From Variovorax sp. CF079 (GTDB lineage Bacteria > Pseudomonadota > Gammaproteobacteria > Burkholderiales > Burkholderiaceae_C), in assembly GCF_900101545.1 (NCBI RefSeq), contig NZ_FMZU01000005.1:124001-188000 (forward strand): a stretch of DNA of 64,000 nucleotides, read 5' to 3'. The notes under the pieces were generated by a model. The model worked only from the letters and a program-made list of their open reading frames with translations. It searched no databases and had not been told where the DNA came from. The translations under genes and the position numbers were made by a program. Of this stretch, positions 62,490-64,000 are shown piece by piece. Within the stretch, counting starts at the first letter, position 1. Every line of letters begins with the position of its first letter.

Positions 62490-63356
62490 ATGAACATCGT
62501 GACCACCCCCGATTCCGTGCTCCAGATCGCGACCGCCGCGATGGCCCGCACGCCCGACGAACGCCTGCGCACCGTGATGGCCGCGCTCATCCGCCACCTG
62601 CACGCCTTCGTCCAGGAAGTGCACCTGAGCGAAGAGGAGTTCGAGCAGGCGCTCGAATTCATCGTCGGCATCGGCCAGGCCACCGGCGAGAAGAAGAACG
62701 AGGTGGTGCTGGCCGCCGACTTGCTGGGCGTCTCGACGCTGGTGGCGCTGCTCAACAACCAGGACCCGCAGGGCGAATCGCCGGCCGCGCTGCTGGGCCC
62801 CTTCTGGCGCGCCAATGCGCCGTTGTGCCAGGCCGGCGAGTCGATCGCGCGCTCGAGCACACCGGGCGTTCCGCTCGAGGTGCGCGGCGTGGTGCGTGAC
62901 ACGCAAGGCCGGCCGCTCGCCGGCGCCATCGTCGATGCCTGGCAGGCCTCTCCGGTCGGCCTGTATGAGAACCAGGACCCGGAGCAGGACGACATGAACC
63001 TGCGCGGCCGCTTCGAGACCGATGCCGAGGGCCGCTACCACTTCCGCACGGTGCGTCCGGCCGGCTACCCGGTGCCGACCGACGGGCCCTGCGGCGTCTT
63101 GCTGCGCGCGCAGCAGCGCCATCCCAACCGCCCGGCGCACCTGCACTTCATGGTCAGCAAGCCCGGCCACAAGGTGCTGATCAGCCAGGTCTTCGCCGAC
63201 GACGACGAGAACCTCGAGAGCGACCCGGTGTTCGGCGTCACGCGCAGGCTGATCGGCTGCTTCGAGCCCCAGCGCGGCGGCGAGCAGGCCACGCTCCAGT
63301 ACGACTTCGTGCTCGAACCCGGGGAGATGAAGTTTCCCCGTCCTCCCATTCCCTGA
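62490..63356 (+). CDS. Intradiol ring-cleavage dioxygenase
   Basis: A 288-residue non-haem Fe(III) dioxygenase. The N-terminal helical dimerisation domain spans about 1-95. The catalytic beta-sandwich holds the four iron ligands Tyr159 (VGLYEN), Tyr193 (AGYPVP), His217 and His219 (RPAHLHF). Length and N-domain fit catechol or hydroxyquinol 1,2-dioxygenases more than protocatechuate 3,4-dioxygenase. Controlled by a LacI protein. The next gene is an SDR 21 bases downstream. The exact diphenol is not certain from sequence. Confidence 0.9.
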   Translation: MNIVTTPDSVLQIATAAMARTPDERLRTVMAALIRHLHAFVQEVHLSEEEFEQALEFIVGIGQATGEKKNEVVLAADLLGVSTLVALLNNQDPQGESPAALLGPFWRANAPLCQAGESIARSSTPGVPLEVRGVVRDTQGRPLAGAIVDAWQASPVGLYENQDPEQDDMNLRGRFETDAEGRYHFRTVRPAGYPVPTDGPCGVLLRAQQRHPNRPAHLHFMVSKPGHKVLISQVFADDDENLESDPVFGVTRRLIGCFEPQRGGEQATLQYDFVLEPGEMKFPRPPIP

Positions 63357-63377
63357 ACTTCCACGGACTTCACTCGC

Positions 63378-64000
63378 ATGAGCTTCGATCCCACACCTCG
63401 ACTCGACGGCAAGGTGGCCGTCATCACCGGCGGCCTCGGCGCCATCGGCTGGGCAACGGCCCAGCGCCTCGCGGCGCTTGGCGCCAGCTGCGTGCTGCTG
63501 CATCGCAAGGGCGACGACGCGGCCGAACGCGCGACCGCACTCCCAACTGCACAAGGCCAGCGCCATGCCGCGCTGCGCGCCGACATCGTCGACACGCCCA
63601 GCCTGCAGAAGGCCGCGGCCGACGTGCAAGAGGGCTACGGCCGCTGCGACATCCTGGTCAACAGCGCCGGCCACACGCAGCCCATCGCAGCCGGCGACCT
63701 CGACGCGCTGAGCGATGAACTCATCGACGAGTTGCTTGCCGCCAACTTCCGCGGCGTCTTCGCCACCATCCGCGCCTTCGCGCCGCTGCTCAAGGCGAGC
63801 GGCGACGGCTTGATCGTCAACATCTCGTCGATCGCCGGCTTCACCGGCGTCGGCAGCAACCTGGCCTACGTCGCGGCCAAGGCCGGCCTCGACGTGGTCG
63901 GCGACGCGCTGGCCAAGGCGCTGGCGCCCGCGGTGCGCGTGGTCTCGGTGTCGCCGGGTGCGGTCGAATCGGCCTTCGTGCCGGGCCGCGGCGAAGAGTT
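63378..64000 (+). CDS. SDR family oxidoreductase, 3' end outside window
   Basis: At least 207 residues of a classical short-chain dehydrogenase read from the ATG at 63378 to the right edge without a stop: cofactor motif TGGLGAIG (17-24), NSAG at 95-98 in place of the usual NNAG, then NISSIAG with a catalytic serine near 150 and YVAAK (Tyr164, Lys168). It is 21 bases downstream of the dioxygenase gene and likely in its operon. It could reduce or oxidise a compound upstream of ring cleavage. Confidence 0.9.
   Translation, partial: MSFDPTPRLDGKVAVITGGLGAIGWATAQRLAALGASCVLLHRKGDDAAERATALPTAQGQRHAALRADIVDTPSLQKAAADVQEGYGRCDILVNSAGHTQPIAAGDLDALSDELIDELLAANFRGVFATIRAFAPLLKASGDGLIVNISSIAGFTGVGSNLAYVAAKAGLDVVGDALAKALAPAVRVVSVSPGAVESAFVPGRGEE

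Overview
This window comes from a very GC-rich genome and reads as a chromosome segment of a betaproteobacterium of the order Burkholderiales, most likely Comamonadaceae and Variovorax-like. That is an inference from gene content: three Bug-type periplasmic binding proteins or TRAP systems per few kilobases, a methionine synthase split into two genes, an S-adenosylhomocysteine (SAH) riboswitch, GTP-dependent PEP carboxykinase, and many LysR and GntR regulators. No rRNA, tRNA, CRISPR array, insertion sequence or prophage gene was recognised. Genes fill almost all of the sequence, often with 1 to 4 base ATGA or GTGA stop/start overlaps.

Layout. 1-5306: the two halves of cobalamin-dependent methionine synthase (metH, minus strand). 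A 2.5 kb stretch separates them and holds a PACE-type drug efflux pump, its divergent LysR regulator and a secreted SH3b protein with tandem repeats. An SAH-riboswitch-like leader sits directly before the cobalamin half. 5360-20426: a large minus-strand histidine utilisation (hut) supercluster. It has an NMT1/SsuA-type ABC transporter, hutC, hutH, hutU, an ornithine-cyclodeaminase-like gene, a PhnD-like protein without signal peptide, a Bug protein, a family-3 binding protein and permease, hutD, hutI, hutF and hutG. Three GT-N-TA-N-AC palindromes, the pattern of HutC-type operators, lie before hutH and before the ABC transporter. 20805-28244: recQ with a palindromic insert in its zinc module, an S41 lipoprotein peptidase, a twin AAA+ ATPase of unknown role, threonine dehydratase and a 50-residue membrane peptide.

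28426-38028: pckG with a strong bidirectional terminator, a small membrane protein, a LysR regulator, a metallophosphoesterase, PhoD-type phosphatase, a phospholipase-D lipoprotein, a fused SpmA/SpmB-type membrane protein and a flavin reductase. 38041-46166: a GntR/Bug/TauE/amidohydrolase module around a perfect 24-base palindrome, a BON protein, an EamA exporter, an AAA_14/DUF4143 ATPase behind a 41-base palindrome, glutaminase and a conserved hypothetical protein.

46151-51587: an uncharacterised catabolic operon (MFS, metallo-beta-lactamase-fold hydrolase with an odd metal motif, SDR, SnoaL-like protein) next to a Crp/Fnr regulator, then a LysR gene. 51882-61280: a LysR/DUF1445/TRAP/5-oxoprolinase operon. 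Its gene set suggests uptake and opening of 5-oxoproline or a related cyclic amide, linked to D-glutamate. 61324-64000: a LacI repressor with two candidate operators controlling an intradiol ring-cleavage dioxygenase and an SDR that runs off the right edge.

Taken together this is a metabolic region for scavenging amino acids and carboxylates. Histidine, 5-oxoproline, glutamine and threonine all feed glutamate or central carbon, and pckG supplies gluconeogenesis. The most unusual points are the extra genes and operators in the hut cluster, the in-frame palindromic insert in recQ, the 5-oxoproline/DUF1445 TRAP operon, the 41-base palindrome at the DUF4143 gene, and the interrupted metH pair with its riboswitch.
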